DNA of 64,000 bases, from positions 4,152,001-4,216,000 of the forward strand of contig NZ_CP076135.1 of the NCBI RefSeq assembly GCF_018736105.1, given 5' to 3'. Under the pieces are notes generated by a model. It saw only the letters and a program-made list of their open reading frames with translations, had not been told where the DNA came from and ran no database searches. The position numbers were made by a program, and so were the translations under genes. Each line of letters opens with the position of its first letter. Positions within the stretch are counted from its first letter, which is position 1. Source of the stretch: Bradyrhizobium sediminis. GTDB lineage: Bacteria; Pseudomonadota; Alphaproteobacteria; Rhizobiales; Xanthobacteraceae. Below are positions 35,714 through 44,576 of this stretch, piece by piece.

Positions 35714-35760
35714 AAACGCGAAGCTTTGAAATTAACCAAACGCGACGCTTCGAAATTGAC
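35714..35760. promoter_or_regulatory. Tandem 23-bp repeat upstream of LuxR-type regulator gene
   Basis: Two units starting AAACGCGA (35714-35736 and 35738-35760) repeat with a 24-bp period and three mismatches; each contains a GCTT-GAAATT core. They end 165 bp before the regulator start. A repeat with a period near two helical turns suggests side-by-side binding of a regulator, perhaps autoregulation. The protein is unknown. Confidence 0.45.
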
Positions 35761-35925
35761 TAGGAGATATCTTCTCATGAATGCGGAGACCCCACCAACC
35801 GAATAACTGAATTCTTGATAGAGGATTTTACACCAGAGCAAATGTAGTTAATGCGACGACAAATCGTGAAATAAGAGGGCCGCGGTTCAATGGCTCCGAA
35901 TGGCGTTCAGGCTGGGAGTACCACC

Positions 35926-36837
35926 ATGCGGAGGCAACATTTTCTTGCGGCCGTCCTCGTTGGGAAAAGCATCTTACTCAGGGAAGGACTCGCCAAAATC
36001 CTACGCTCGGCAAATTTTCGCATCCTGGCTTCTGTATCATGTGCCGATGATTTGCACCCGAACAAACCAGACCTGCATCCGCCGCTGTTTCTCATTGTCC
36101 ACACCGGCGACGATTTTGATGCTGCACTCGAGCAAATCGAATTTTTCAGAAGCCGACACCCGGACGGACGCATTGCGGTCGTTGCCGATCACTATCGGCT
36201 AGACGAGTTGGTCTCGGCATTCCGCGCAGGCGCCAACGGATATTTCGTCAACGTCATCACCTGCGACAGATTCATCAAATCCGTGGAGCTGGTAATGATG
36301 GGGGAAACAATCTTCCCGCCGGCATTCCTGTCATTCATTCTCGATCCCAATGGCCCTCATCCGGTCGAGCCTGCCGCAAACCAAAGAGGTGAGCCGATTC
36401 TCGTTGCGACGGAAGATCCGACCGTGCCGCTGCTTTCCCCGCGGGAAAAATTGATTCTGCGCTGCATCATCGAAGGCGACCCCAACAAATGCATAGCGCG
36501 CAAGATCGATATCGCCGAAGCGACCGTGAAGGTCCACGTCAAAGCGATCCTTCGCAAAATCCGGGTCCAGAACCGGACGCAGGCGGCGATTTGGGGGATA
36601 AACAATGGATCCCAGACGCAACCCGAACACGGCAGCAATCCGCCATCGATCTCCGATATGAGCAAGCGATTCACAGACCCCATCAAGGCAGTCGGCCAAA
36701 TCAAACAGATTGAGGCGCCAGCACCAACACATCCGGCCATTAACAATAACAAGGCATGTCACGTCGGAGCGGCCCGCATTGAACGACTGGTCCGCAGGGG
36801 CCGGAAGACTCCTGGCACGACACGTCTCGGCAAATAG
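35926..36837 (+). CDS. LuxR-type regulator with degenerate receiver domain
   Basis: 303 residues; GGGAG seven bases before the ATG at 35926 fixes the start. The N-terminal 120 residues follow receiver secondary structure, but the acidic pocket is replaced by LVGKSILL and the phospho-acceptor position by LIVHTGDD, so phosphorylation is unlikely. A standard LuxR DNA-binding domain follows (LSPREKLILRCIIEGDPNKC, then ATVKVHVKAILRKIRVQNRT). The last 75 residues are polar and poorly conserved. It is related to the regulator at 43414 and probably controls the exopolysaccharide genes. Confidence 0.82.
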   Translation: MRRQHFLAAVLVGKSILLREGLAKILRSANFRILASVSCADDLHPNKPDLHPPLFLIVHTGDDFDAALEQIEFFRSRHPDGRIAVVADHYRLDELVSAFRAGANGYFVNVITCDRFIKSVELVMMGETIFPPAFLSFILDPNGPHPVEPAANQRGEPILVATEDPTVPLLSPREKLILRCIIEGDPNKCIARKIDIAEATVKVHVKAILRKIRVQNRTQAAIWGINNGSQTQPEHGSNPPSISDMSKRFTDPIKAVGQIKQIEAPAPTHPAINNNKACHVGAARIERLVRRGRKTPGTTRLGK

Positions 36838-36972
36838 CCGGCGATCAGGCGGCTTCGTTGAACGACGGCAGATTCTCGAAACCAGCAATTGACGATGATG
36901 AAGGATCAGCCGATGGGGCACCGCCCCATTATCGATGGAGACGTTGAAAGAGCCCGTACTCCGCCGCCAATG

Positions 36973-38142
36973 TCAGCGTCGATCTGCGCCCAATCCATAT
37001 GCGGCCGAAGACGCCGGTACAGTTGCTTGAGCAACGGCATCACGGTTTCGCGCCAATTCGCGCATTTTTGACCTCGAGGAGGATCGCGGGCGCGCGATCG
37101 ATCGGCTCCCTCGAGCGAGGCTTCTCTCCTTCGAATACGATTTCTCGAAATACGCAATCGTTCGCTGTAGACCTTCCGTGAGCGCCACCTTCGGTCGCCA
37201 GTCCAGCAACTCTTGGGCCTGACTAATGTCCGGACGGCGCTGTCTTGGATCGTCCTGCGGCAACGGACGATGGACGATCCGTGAGCGAGAGCCGGTCATG
37301 GCGATCACCTTCTCAGCCAAATCGCGAATCGTGAACTCACCCGGATTGCCGCAATTGATCGGTCCTGTAATCTGATCCGGGGTATTCATCAGACCGATCA
37401 TTCCACTGACCAGATCGTCGACAAAGCAGAACGAACGCGTCTGCAGGCCGTCTCCATAGATCGTTATAGGCTGATTGTTGAGGGCCTGGACGATGAAATT
37501 CGACACGACACGACCGTCATTCGGCTGCATGCGTGGTCCGTAGGTATTGAAAATGCGCAATACCTTGATTTTCAGATTGTGCTGCCGGCCATAGTCGAAA
37601 AACAGCGTTTCGGCGCAACGCTTGCCTTCATCGTAGCAGGAACGCGGTCCGATGGGATTTACGTGACCCCAGTAGGATTCCTGCTGCGGGTGAACCTCAG
37701 GGTCGCCGTAGACCTCAGAGGTGGACGCCTGAAGGATCTTGCCACGTAGCCGCTTGGCAAGACCAAGCATATTGATGGCACCCAGCACGCTCGTCTTTGT
37801 CGTCTGCACGGGGTCCCATTGATAGTGAATCGGCGATGCCGGACAGGCGAGATTGTAGATCTCGTCGACTTCGACATAGAGGGGAAAGGTTATGTCGTGC
37901 CGCAAGATCTCAAACCGCGGATCGTCAAGCAAGTGTTCTATATTGCGCCTGGTCCCGGTGAAGAAGTTATCGACGCAGAGCAGCTCGCAGCCGGTTTCCA
38001 GCAGACGTTCGCACAAATGAGAGCCGATGAAGCCTGCCCCGCCCGTCACGAGAACGCGCCGCCGCTGCGGAATTGGTTTCCGGGATGAGACCGTCGCATT
38101 GGTTGGGGTAATGACCCGATCGGAACCGACTGGCATATCCAT
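36973..38142 (-). CDS. UDP-glucuronate decarboxylase (UDP-xylose synthase), SDR family
   Basis: 389 residues from the ATG at 38142, chosen for the GGAGTG eight bases upstream. Rossmann motif [22 protein letters not shown], the catalytic Tyr-x3-Lys in [11 protein letters not shown], and the UXS signatures [10 protein letters not shown] and [13 protein letters not shown] are clear. UXS turns UDP-glucuronate into UDP-xylose; the UDP-sugar dehydrogenase at 45686 could supply its substrate. About 45 C-terminal residues beyond the usual end are Arg/Ser-rich without a recognised fold. It is leftward, at the start of the polysaccharide gene cluster. Confidence 0.9.
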   Translation of the reverse strand: MDMPVGSDRVITPTNATVSSRKPIPQRRRVLVTGGAGFIGSHLCERLLETGCELLCVDNFFTGTRRNIEHLLDDPRFEILRHDITFPLYVEVDEIYNLACPASPIHYQWDPVQTTKTSVLGAINMLGLAKRLRGKILQASTSEVYGDPEVHPQQESYWGHVNPIGPRSCYDEGKRCAETLFFDYGRQHNLKIKVLRIFNTYGPRMQPNDGRVVSNFIVQALNNQPITIYGDGLQTRSFCFVDDLVSGMIGLMNTPDQITGPINCGNPGEFTIRDLAEKVIAMTGSRSRIVHRPLPQDDPRQRRPDISQAQELLDWRPKVALTEGLQRTIAYFEKSYSKERSLARGSRSIARPRSSSRSKMRELARNRDAVAQATVPASSAAYGLGADRR

Positions 38143-38403
38143 GATCGTCACTCCGAAAGCTGCTTTCCGGCTGCCACTAGCAACCAGAATATTCGTTCCT
38201 GCCAGCCGCACCGCGATTCTATTTTGTCGAATCATACGCGCTTCGCAGCACTTGTTCGCAGCGCATAGGGAGTACTCCTACGCGATATCCCTTCTCTTCC
38301 ACACATCATCCGATTGCAGGACGCAACGTCGACGATCCAGCACACGCGACCAAGCCGGCAACGGCCGCGCTGGTATCCACGGAAACCGAGCGACGGCTCT
38401 CAA

Positions 38404-39924
38404 TTACTTTGCACCCATCGCGCGAACTACGGCCGGCAGCGTTGCCATCAAAATATACAGGTCGAGCCAGAGAGAGCGGTTCTTGATATAGAGGCAGTCC
38501 TCTGCGCGCTGCACGTCGAGGTCGCCATTGCTGCGCGAGGAGATTTGCCACAAGCCGGTCAGCCCTGGCGGGACGCTAGCCCTCAGCGCCTTAAATTGCG
38601 GGTCGAATGCGTCCATATGATAGCTGGGAAACGGCCGCGGCCCCACCAGACTCATGTCGCCGCGAATGACATTCCAGAGCTGAGGCAGCTCATCAAGGCT
38701 GGTACGGCGCATCAGGCTGCCGACATGCGGCAGGATGCGTGGATCCCGTACCAGCTTGAAGTGCCGCTGCCATTGCTTGCGTAACTCTGGATCGCTCACG
38801 AGTACTCGCTCGAGCCGCTCCTCAGCATCCCTATACATCGTGCGCAGCTTCAGAATTCGGATTGGCCTGCCGTAACGGCCGACGCGCCACTGGCCATAGA
38901 ACGCGGGGCCGGGATCGGCGAGTTTGATCGTGAGTGCGAGCAGTCCGATGATGGGCGCGGTGAGAAGCAGGAGCGCCAGCGCAAGGACCAGGTCGATGCC
39001 ACGCTTCAGCTCCTTGCTGTAGTCACTCGGCTGTCCGTTCAGCTCCAGGGCCACGAAGCAGTCGGCGTTGCGAACCTGAAGGCCAAAAGTTGGAAATTCG
39101 CCCAGCCGGGTAATAACCAGGACTTGCCGGGCACCCAGCCGATACAGCGCAGCCGCATCCCGCGGGAGGTCCTCGCAATCCGGTACGATTACGACTTCGG
39201 CACCGGCATCGGCGCACCATCCATCAAGCGTACCGAGCACGGGCAGGACCGCGCTTATACTGTCAGCGTCCTGTCGAGGCACAAACACATCCACAACATC
39301 GTCGGAGCATGTACCATCGTCGATGAATCCTATCGGATGCAGTCCGCAGGCCGGTCGATTCAGCAACAGGCGAGCAAGCGCGCGGCTGCTTGCGCCGGTG
39401 CCCACGATAGCAGTCGGAGCGCGGTGAAGACCGGACTTGACGAGCAGCGCGCCGGCCAGGTGCTCGGTCCACAAGCCGAGCACAGGCGCGATCATGCCAA
39501 TCACCGGCACGATCGCCAATTCGACCGACGGCCCCTCCCGAATCCACATCAGCATTCCAGCGAAGACAAACAGCAACGTTGCCGTCGCGCGCAGGCGGAA
39601 GCGCTCCATCGGGCTTCTGATATTGGACCGGTAGAGGCCGAGCGAACAGTTGATGCCGAGTAACAATAGCAGCAGCAGCCACATCTGTGTCTGCATCCGA
39701 CCGATCAGGTTTGTCTGGCCGGCCGCCACGGTGACGATCACCGCGGCTGCGACGACGGCCAGGGTGCCGGATACGATGTCGCCTGCAAAGAGAACCGCGG
39801 CGACAATTCGACGGCGTCTGGTCCCCTTTTCCGGAAGTCCCCCGCGGCGCCACTCGCCAACTCCGAACGGTTTGCCACCGGCCGGCGACAATGTGCGGGC
39901 AAGACGTGCGTCGACGTGTGGCAT
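38404..39924 (-). CDS. Polyprenyl-phosphate hexose-1-phosphate transferase (WbaP/ExoY type)
   Basis: 506 residues. The N-terminal 200 have four or five membrane helices, then a cytoplasmic Rossmann-like segment (TAIVGTGASSRALARLLL), another helix (DLVLALALLLLTAPIIGL) and the catalytic C-terminal domain: KLRTMYRDAEERL, RRTSLDELPQLWNV, GDMSLVGPRPFP and PGLTGLWQISSR. This is the initiating enzyme that loads the first sugar phosphate on undecaprenyl phosphate. It is co-directional with the decarboxylase gene and follows the GDP-mannose epimerase gene by 56 bp, implying one transcript. Confidence 0.93.
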   Translation of the reverse strand: MPHVDARLARTLSPAGGKPFGVGEWRRGGLPEKGTRRRRIVAAVLFAGDIVSGTLAVVAAAVIVTVAAGQTNLIGRMQTQMWLLLLLLLGINCSLGLYRSNIRSPMERFRLRATATLLFVFAGMLMWIREGPSVELAIVPVIGMIAPVLGLWTEHLAGALLVKSGLHRAPTAIVGTGASSRALARLLLNRPACGLHPIGFIDDGTCSDDVVDVFVPRQDADSISAVLPVLGTLDGWCADAGAEVVIVPDCEDLPRDAAALYRLGARQVLVITRLGEFPTFGLQVRNADCFVALELNGQPSDYSKELKRGIDLVLALALLLLTAPIIGLLALTIKLADPGPAFYGQWRVGRYGRPIRILKLRTMYRDAEERLERVLVSDPELRKQWQRHFKLVRDPRILPHVGSLMRRTSLDELPQLWNVIRGDMSLVGPRPFPSYHMDAFDPQFKALRASVPPGLTGLWQISSRSNGDLDVQRAEDCLYIKNRSLWLDLYILMATLPAVVRAMGAK

Positions 39925-39980
39925 GCGTCATCAACCGTTCGATGACCGGGCAAAAACGAACCTTTATCCGGGGTACCTAC

Positions 39981-40997
39981 CTACTCCGCTGCGACTGCCG
40001 CGCCGGACAGGCTCTTTTCGACCGGGGCCATGGCTGCCGTTTGCGCAGCAATCCAGTGGTAGGTAGGAACGATTCCCTCGCGCAAGGTCATGCGCGGCTC
40101 CCACCGCAGCACTTCCCGCAGCCGCGTGTTGTCACTGTTCCGACCGCGCACTCCCTGCGGCTTGGAGAGATCGTGCACGATGGCGATCTTCTTTTCCGAC
40201 GCTCCGATCACGATTTCGGCCAGCTCGTCGACGGTAACCAGTTCATCCGTACCGAGGTTAAGGGGCCTACCATAGTCCGATCGCATGATGCGATGAATGC
40301 CCTCGACGCAATCATCAATATACATGAAGGAGCGTGTCTGCTTGCCATCTCCCCATACTTCGATCATGCCGGGGTCTGGAGCGCATGCGACCTTGCGGCA
40401 CATCGCCGCCGGCGCCTTTTCACGACCGCCATCATAGGTGCCCAGCGGGCCATACACGTTGTGAAAGCGCACGACACGCGTGCAGAGGCCGTAGTCTTCC
40501 GTATAATACTGGCAGAGTTTCTCCGCATAAAGCTTTTCGAGGCCGTAACCTTCTTCAGGCTCCGCAGGAAACGCGTCCTCCTCGCGCAACGGTGTCACAT
40601 CCGGGGAGGTCTGCAGGCCATGTGGATAGACGCAGGCAGATGACGAAAACAACAACCGCTCGACGTCGTTATGGCGCGCCGCCTCGAGCATATGCAGATT
40701 CATCAAGGAATTGTTGCGGGCGATCCCGGCATGGGACGCGGTGATATATCCGATTCCGCCCATGTCGGCGGCCAGGTGATAGACGAAATCCATCCCGGTG
40801 GTGCAGATCCGACAATTCTCCAATTCTCGAAGGTCGAGCATCATGAACTCGTCGGCGTCGGTGCCACCATATTCGGGCCGCTTGATGTCGACGCCGCGCA
40901 CGCGATAGCCCGCCGTCTTCAGGTACGACACCAGATGATGGCCGATGAAGCCGCCCGCTCCTGTGACCAACGCCCAGGGCTTCAATGTTTTCGACAT
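39981..40997 (-). CDS. GDP-mannose 3,5-epimerase
   Basis: 338 residues; GGAGG eight bases before the ATG at 40997 sets the start. The text closely follows plant GDP-mannose 3,5-epimerase: TGAGGFIGHHL, VYHLAADMGGIGYI, SSSACVYP, AEPEEGYGLEKLYAEKLC (catalytic Tyr and Lys), RFHNVYGPLGTYDGGREKAP, WGDGKQTRSFMYIDDC and GVRGRNSDN. The enzyme converts GDP-D-mannose to GDP-L-galactose or GDP-L-gulose, so the polymer may contain one of these sugars. It heads a leftward set with the initiating transferase. Confidence 0.92.
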   Translation of the reverse strand: MSKTLKPWALVTGAGGFIGHHLVSYLKTAGYRVRGVDIKRPEYGGTDADEFMMLDLRELENCRICTTGMDFVYHLAADMGGIGYITASHAGIARNNSLMNLHMLEAARHNDVERLLFSSSACVYPHGLQTSPDVTPLREEDAFPAEPEEGYGLEKLYAEKLCQYYTEDYGLCTRVVRFHNVYGPLGTYDGGREKAPAAMCRKVACAPDPGMIEVWGDGKQTRSFMYIDDCVEGIHRIMRSDYGRPLNLGTDELVTVDELAEIVIGASEKKIAIVHDLSKPQGVRGRNSDNTRLREVLRWEPRMTLREGIVPTYHWIAAQTAAMAPVEKSLSGAAVAAE

Positions 40998-41445
40998 TTT
41001 TGAATCCTCCATCACCGATGTTCGGTGTTGATACCGGCCACCGCGCGTAACGTTACGGCGGACGATTACGTGCTCAAGCGCCAAGAAGGAGTAGCCCGAT
41101 TGTCGACGGCCTCCACCGTGCGCACGGCGCGAGCCACGGATCGCACGGCGCTTATGGAACTGCGCTTGAGCTCGTGCTACACATCTTGATGCGGCACCGA
41201 CCGCGGCGAACATGACCTATCGCGCTGCGCCGGGCGGCAAGGGGATACATTTCCCGCAGCTGCTGTCAGGTTCGAGAATGACTTCATATCCCGGACGAGA
41301 TGGCGGCGAAGTCAGTGGCATTTAACTATCGACGTGTTGCCGCCGTGGTCCTTTCGCGACACCACCGCGGATGCCATGCGGATTCAAGGGGACTAAGGGT
41401 TTGGGTGGTTTCGGTGACAAAGATTGCCAGCGAAGGGCGATTCTC
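40998..41445. promoter_or_regulatory. Promoter region of epimerase gene with 12-bp palindrome
   Basis: 450 bp without a called gene. A perfect palindrome CGTAACGTTACG lies at 41046-41057, about 50 bp before the epimerase start, in the right place for an operator. The remaining sequence shows no recognisable gene or RNA. Confidence 0.4.
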
Positions 41446-41679
41446 ATGATTTTGCCATATGACCCACTGCGAGAGGCGATTCTCCTGGAGCTCAGTCGAG
41501 CCATTTCCGCTCGTCGCGCTCGTGGAGTTTCGTTTGACGAACTTGAGCGCGAGTACGGTCTATCGAAGGAAGCGCTTCACTTGATCGCCGGGCATGATGC
41601 TCGAAGCCCGGAAGAGCGCGTGATGATGACCAGGCTCCGAAACCGCCCTGGATCACGAGTGGTCGGACGGTTCGATTGA
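41446..41679 (+). CDS. Small protein with HTH-like text, unknown
   Basis: 77 residues: MILPYDPLREAILLELSRAI, then ARRARGVSFDELEREYGLSK, then EALHLIAGHDARSPEERVM. The middle looks like a helix-turn-helix (SFDELEREYGLSKEALHLI), so a small DNA-binding or adaptor role is possible. The frame extends 25 codons upstream to 41371 without support. It is convergent with the Wza gene (stop at 41697), 18 bp apart. No family is recognised. Confidence 0.45.
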   Translation: MILPYDPLREAILLELSRAISARRARGVSFDELEREYGLSKEALHLIAGHDARSPEERVMMTRLRNRPGSRVVGRFD

Positions 41680-41696
41680 CCGAAGCGGCTGTCCGC

Positions 41697-43082
41697 TCAA
41701 TTGACCGTCGCCGTCGATCCGACGGCGCCCCGTTGCGCTGCAGCGGCGTTTCCCGTCCGGGATGACGTCTCGCCTGAGGCCGCCTTCTCTCCGGACATAT
41801 CAAGCCGATCCAGGGACAATTCAGGCACGGGTGGAAACAGCGAGCCGATCTGCACGACGTCTCCTGGCTGCAGCTGGAAGTCGACGGACGCGTCGTACTT
41901 TACGTTCGTGGTGCCCTTGGCACGGATCACGGCTATGGCTGGTTGCTGCGCTTGTTCCGCAGTCAACAGCCCGACCTGCCGCGCGTAAGCGGCACGCACG
42001 CGATGCGCTGCCGGAAGCGTAACAGTCAATTCCAGCAGGGAGCGCTCTGCCTCGCGCAGTTCGGTCGACATGCGACGCTGATAACCATTGCGCAGCTCCG
42101 TGATCTTGAATTGCAGGTCGCCAATCGAGAGTTCCGCCTTCAGCGACTCTGAATTCAGACGCCCAATATTTCCGTCTATGCGCGCCTCTTCGCGCCTTAC
42201 CTCAATATACGTTGACTTGCGCGCAAGCCCGGTCTTGGCCAACTGCTCATAGTCTGCAACCAGTTCGTGATTGAGGCTGCGCTGCTGCAATTCGAGTTCC
42301 GCCTGGCGCTTGAGTGATGCAATCTCAGCCTCCAAACGCGGAAGCTGCTTCTGCAGAGCTTCGGTCTCCTGCAGGACGGCTTGCCTCTCTGCTGTGAACG
42401 CAAGCTGTTCGCTGTCGCGGATCTGGGCGATGCGGACTGGGTCGACAACGAGCCCTGACATATCCGGGAAATCGATCCGGTCATCGCCGTTTTGCAGCGC
42501 GATCAGCCGGGCGCGCTTTGCAAGCAGGACCACGCGGCCTATTTCCAGCAGGCGAACGCGCTCTTCCGCCTGCAACAAAGCACCGAGCATACCGCTCTGC
42601 TGAATTTCCGACACGCCGACGCCGCCCGCCCGCGCTATGGCTCCAAGCACCGATAATCCCTCGCGGTAGGGATAGACCCCTGGCGTCCGGACCAGGCCCA
42701 GTACATAGATCGGACTAAACTCCGCTATTCTTATGCTGACCGTCGGGTTACGGACATATCCCGGCGCCAGCGCTTGAGCGATGCTCTGTTCAAGCTCGGT
42801 CAGTGTAAGATTGACTGCATAGATCTCACCAATCATAGGCATTCGAATACTGCCGCTTTGATCGACAGTTGATTCACCCGATAGATCGGGCTGGCCGAAA
42901 ACGGTCACGCCAACCTTGTCGCCGGCCGTAATCCGATATGCTTTGGACGCCGCCGGCTGTGCCGTGGCAGGATCAATCGACCACGCATGAAGGATGACGG
43001 ACATCGCCAGCGCCCAGGCACAGGTCGCCAAGGAACACCGTTGTCTCTGTCTGTGCTGCGACTTCCCAAAGATGGAGGCCAT
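41697..43082 (-). CDS. Polysaccharide export outer-membrane protein (Wza/OPX family)
   Basis: About 461 residues. Signal peptide with hydrophobic core LATCAWALAMSVILHAW, then the polysaccharide-export domain YRITAGDKVGVTVFGQPDLS, an SLBB-type segment (IYVLGLVRTPGVYPYREGLS), a long coiled coil (about 200-340) and a final SLBB-like part (LQPGDVVQIGSL). OPX proteins form the outer-membrane exit channel of Wzx/Wzy pathways; the coiled coil is typical of those working with a periplasmic partner. The start is uncertain: 43082 gives the best signal peptide, 43121 is possible. Confidence 0.88.
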   Translation of the reverse strand: MASIFGKSQHRQRQRCSLATCAWALAMSVILHAWSIDPATAQPAASKAYRITAGDKVGVTVFGQPDLSGESTVDQSGSIRMPMIGEIYAVNLTLTELEQSIAQALAPGYVRNPTVSIRIAEFSPIYVLGLVRTPGVYPYREGLSVLGAIARAGGVGVSEIQQSGMLGALLQAEERVRLLEIGRVVLLAKRARLIALQNGDDRIDFPDMSGLVVDPVRIAQIRDSEQLAFTAERQAVLQETEALQKQLPRLEAEIASLKRQAELELQQRSLNHELVADYEQLAKTGLARKSTYIEVRREEARIDGNIGRLNSESLKAELSIGDLQFKITELRNGYQRRMSTELREAERSLLELTVTLPAAHRVRAAYARQVGLLTAEQAQQPAIAVIRAKGTTNVKYDASVDFQLQPGDVVQIGSLFPPVPELSLDRLDMSGEKAASGETSSRTGNAAAAQRGAVGSTATVN

Positions 43083-43413
43083 CCCGTTACCAATTCGCTG
43101 ATAGCTCGGCCAAGTCGTCATGCCATATTGCTGGGTAATATTGGCATAACCTACCGGGGGAGGCCGGATTCTTAATAAGTACCTCTTCTTAGATGATGAG
43201 TCACCGGAATCCCCGTGCGGGCCTTGCGATTGCAGACGATATGCTTGTGTCCCCAATCAACAGTCGGCAACCCCAGGGCAAACGAAGAATCCACCACAGA
43301 CTCACTACTCCTTTTACCTTCTCCTTAAGATGATTGGTTCCAAGGCAGAGGCATCCAGCATTTGATCGTCTGAAAACTTTCGTCCACCAAGGGACCCCCC
43401 GCGAGGGATCGTC
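43083..43413. other. Divergent promoter region of export and regulator genes
   Basis: 331 bp between the leftward export gene and the rightward LuxR-type gene. It is AT-rich around 43140-43200. No gene, repeat or clear promoter consensus is recognised. Confidence 0.4.
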
Positions 43414-44241
43414 ATGGCGAGAAGAACAGCGACTGTTATCATTGAACCTCATTTGCTTGTACGCGAAGCACTCGAGTCGTTGATAAAGAATTATCGCTAT
43501 CGCGTCGTTTGCAGTAGCGCATCCGCAGCAGATATCAATGACCCGGCAATGGTGGGTGATGGCCCCAAGCTTGTAATCCTGGGAGCGGAGACGACCGACG
43601 ATGCGGTCGCCGAAGCCATCAACATTCGTAAATTGTGGGCCAACAGCAAGATCGTTCTGCTGTTCGAGCATGCGTCCGCCGCCGACTTCCAGAAACTACT
43701 GACGTCGGAAGTCGACGGCTGTGTTCCATTGTTCGCATCTCCTGAGACGCTGATCAGAACGCTTGACTTCGTTACATTCGAAGACGCCCGCGTTGTGGTC
43801 TTGGCCAGAACGAAGAGCCCGGCCATCCGCCCCTCACCGAAGGACAAGTCGCATCAGCCAGAGCTTGGGACGGACGAGCCCCCGTCGGGCGACACCGAAC
43901 ACGAGACCGGATCGGTCAACGTAGTCCCCATGCCTCCGGCTCGGCCTACGGTAAGCGGCTGTAGCGTAGCGCATCTTGACGGCCACGAGGATGGCACACA
44001 TTGGACGCCGCCGCTGCAGAATCACCCCAGACTGTCAGAGCGCGAGACTCAGATTCTCGACGGCCTCGTGCAAGGGCACGCCAATAAAACGATCGCGCGC
44101 TCGTGCGACATTACCGAGGCGACGGTCAAGGTCCACATGAAATCGATCCTGCGGAAGATCCAGGTAGCGAACCGAACGCAAGCGGCGGTATGGGCGCTTG
44201 AGCACGGCCATCCGATCCACCAAATCAAGGATGCCTGCTGA
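43414..44241 (+). CDS. LuxR-type regulator with degenerate receiver domain
   Basis: 275 residues with GAGGG upstream of the ATG. The N-terminal domain resembles a receiver, but the acidic pocket reads IIEPHLLV and the phospho-acceptor site is Gly57 (KLVILGAETTD). A polar linker (about 130-200) leads to a LuxR domain: LSERETQILDGLVQGHANKT and ATVKVHMKSILRKIQVANRT. The DNA-binding part is very like the regulator at 35926, including the C-terminal NRTQAA. It faces away from the export gene and is a likely local controller of the cluster. Confidence 0.82.
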   Translation: MARRTATVIIEPHLLVREALESLIKNYRYRVVCSSASAADINDPAMVGDGPKLVILGAETTDDAVAEAINIRKLWANSKIVLLFEHASAADFQKLLTSEVDGCVPLFASPETLIRTLDFVTFEDARVVVLARTKSPAIRPSPKDKSHQPELGTDEPPSGDTEHETGSVNVVPMPPARPTVSGCSVAHLDGHEDGTHWTPPLQNHPRLSERETQILDGLVQGHANKTIARSCDITEATVKVHMKSILRKIQVANRTQAAVWALEHGHPIHQIKDAC

Positions 44242-44576
44242 CGTGAACCTGCCAAGGCGGCGCAACAATAGCCGGCATTCTTATTCGTGTGTGCCACTGG
44301 CTGGTCATCCGCAAACTCCGTCGTGCGGATCTGCTTAGCCGCGCCGCATTCTCGCGATTGTCATGCAGAGGCGTCCGGCACGGCCAGGGACTACCCCTTA
44401 AGAATAGCCATTGCGCCTTTTGGAACACTGGCTCGTCAAAAATATCGACTTAGTATGCAATTGCTAGATTTCCCTGTTCCGACAGTGGGAGAGGAGCACG
44501 ATTCCCGTGTCGGCGTCTGTCGGTTCGCACTCGAGGGTTCAGGGGCCACCTTTCCGGGCTGGATAGGACGTTGAAC
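44242..44576. other. Leader region before duplicated-domain protein gene
   Basis: 335 bp without a gene. It contains CTACCCCTTAAGAATAG near 44391-44407, a heptamer match to NarL-like sites, too short to be trusted. Nothing else is recognised. Confidence 0.35.

Noticed and set aside
44391..44407. NarL-like heptamer TACCCCT before the duplicated-domain gene
   Set aside because: One short degenerate match, no paired site at proper spacing and no repeat at other promoters of the cluster.
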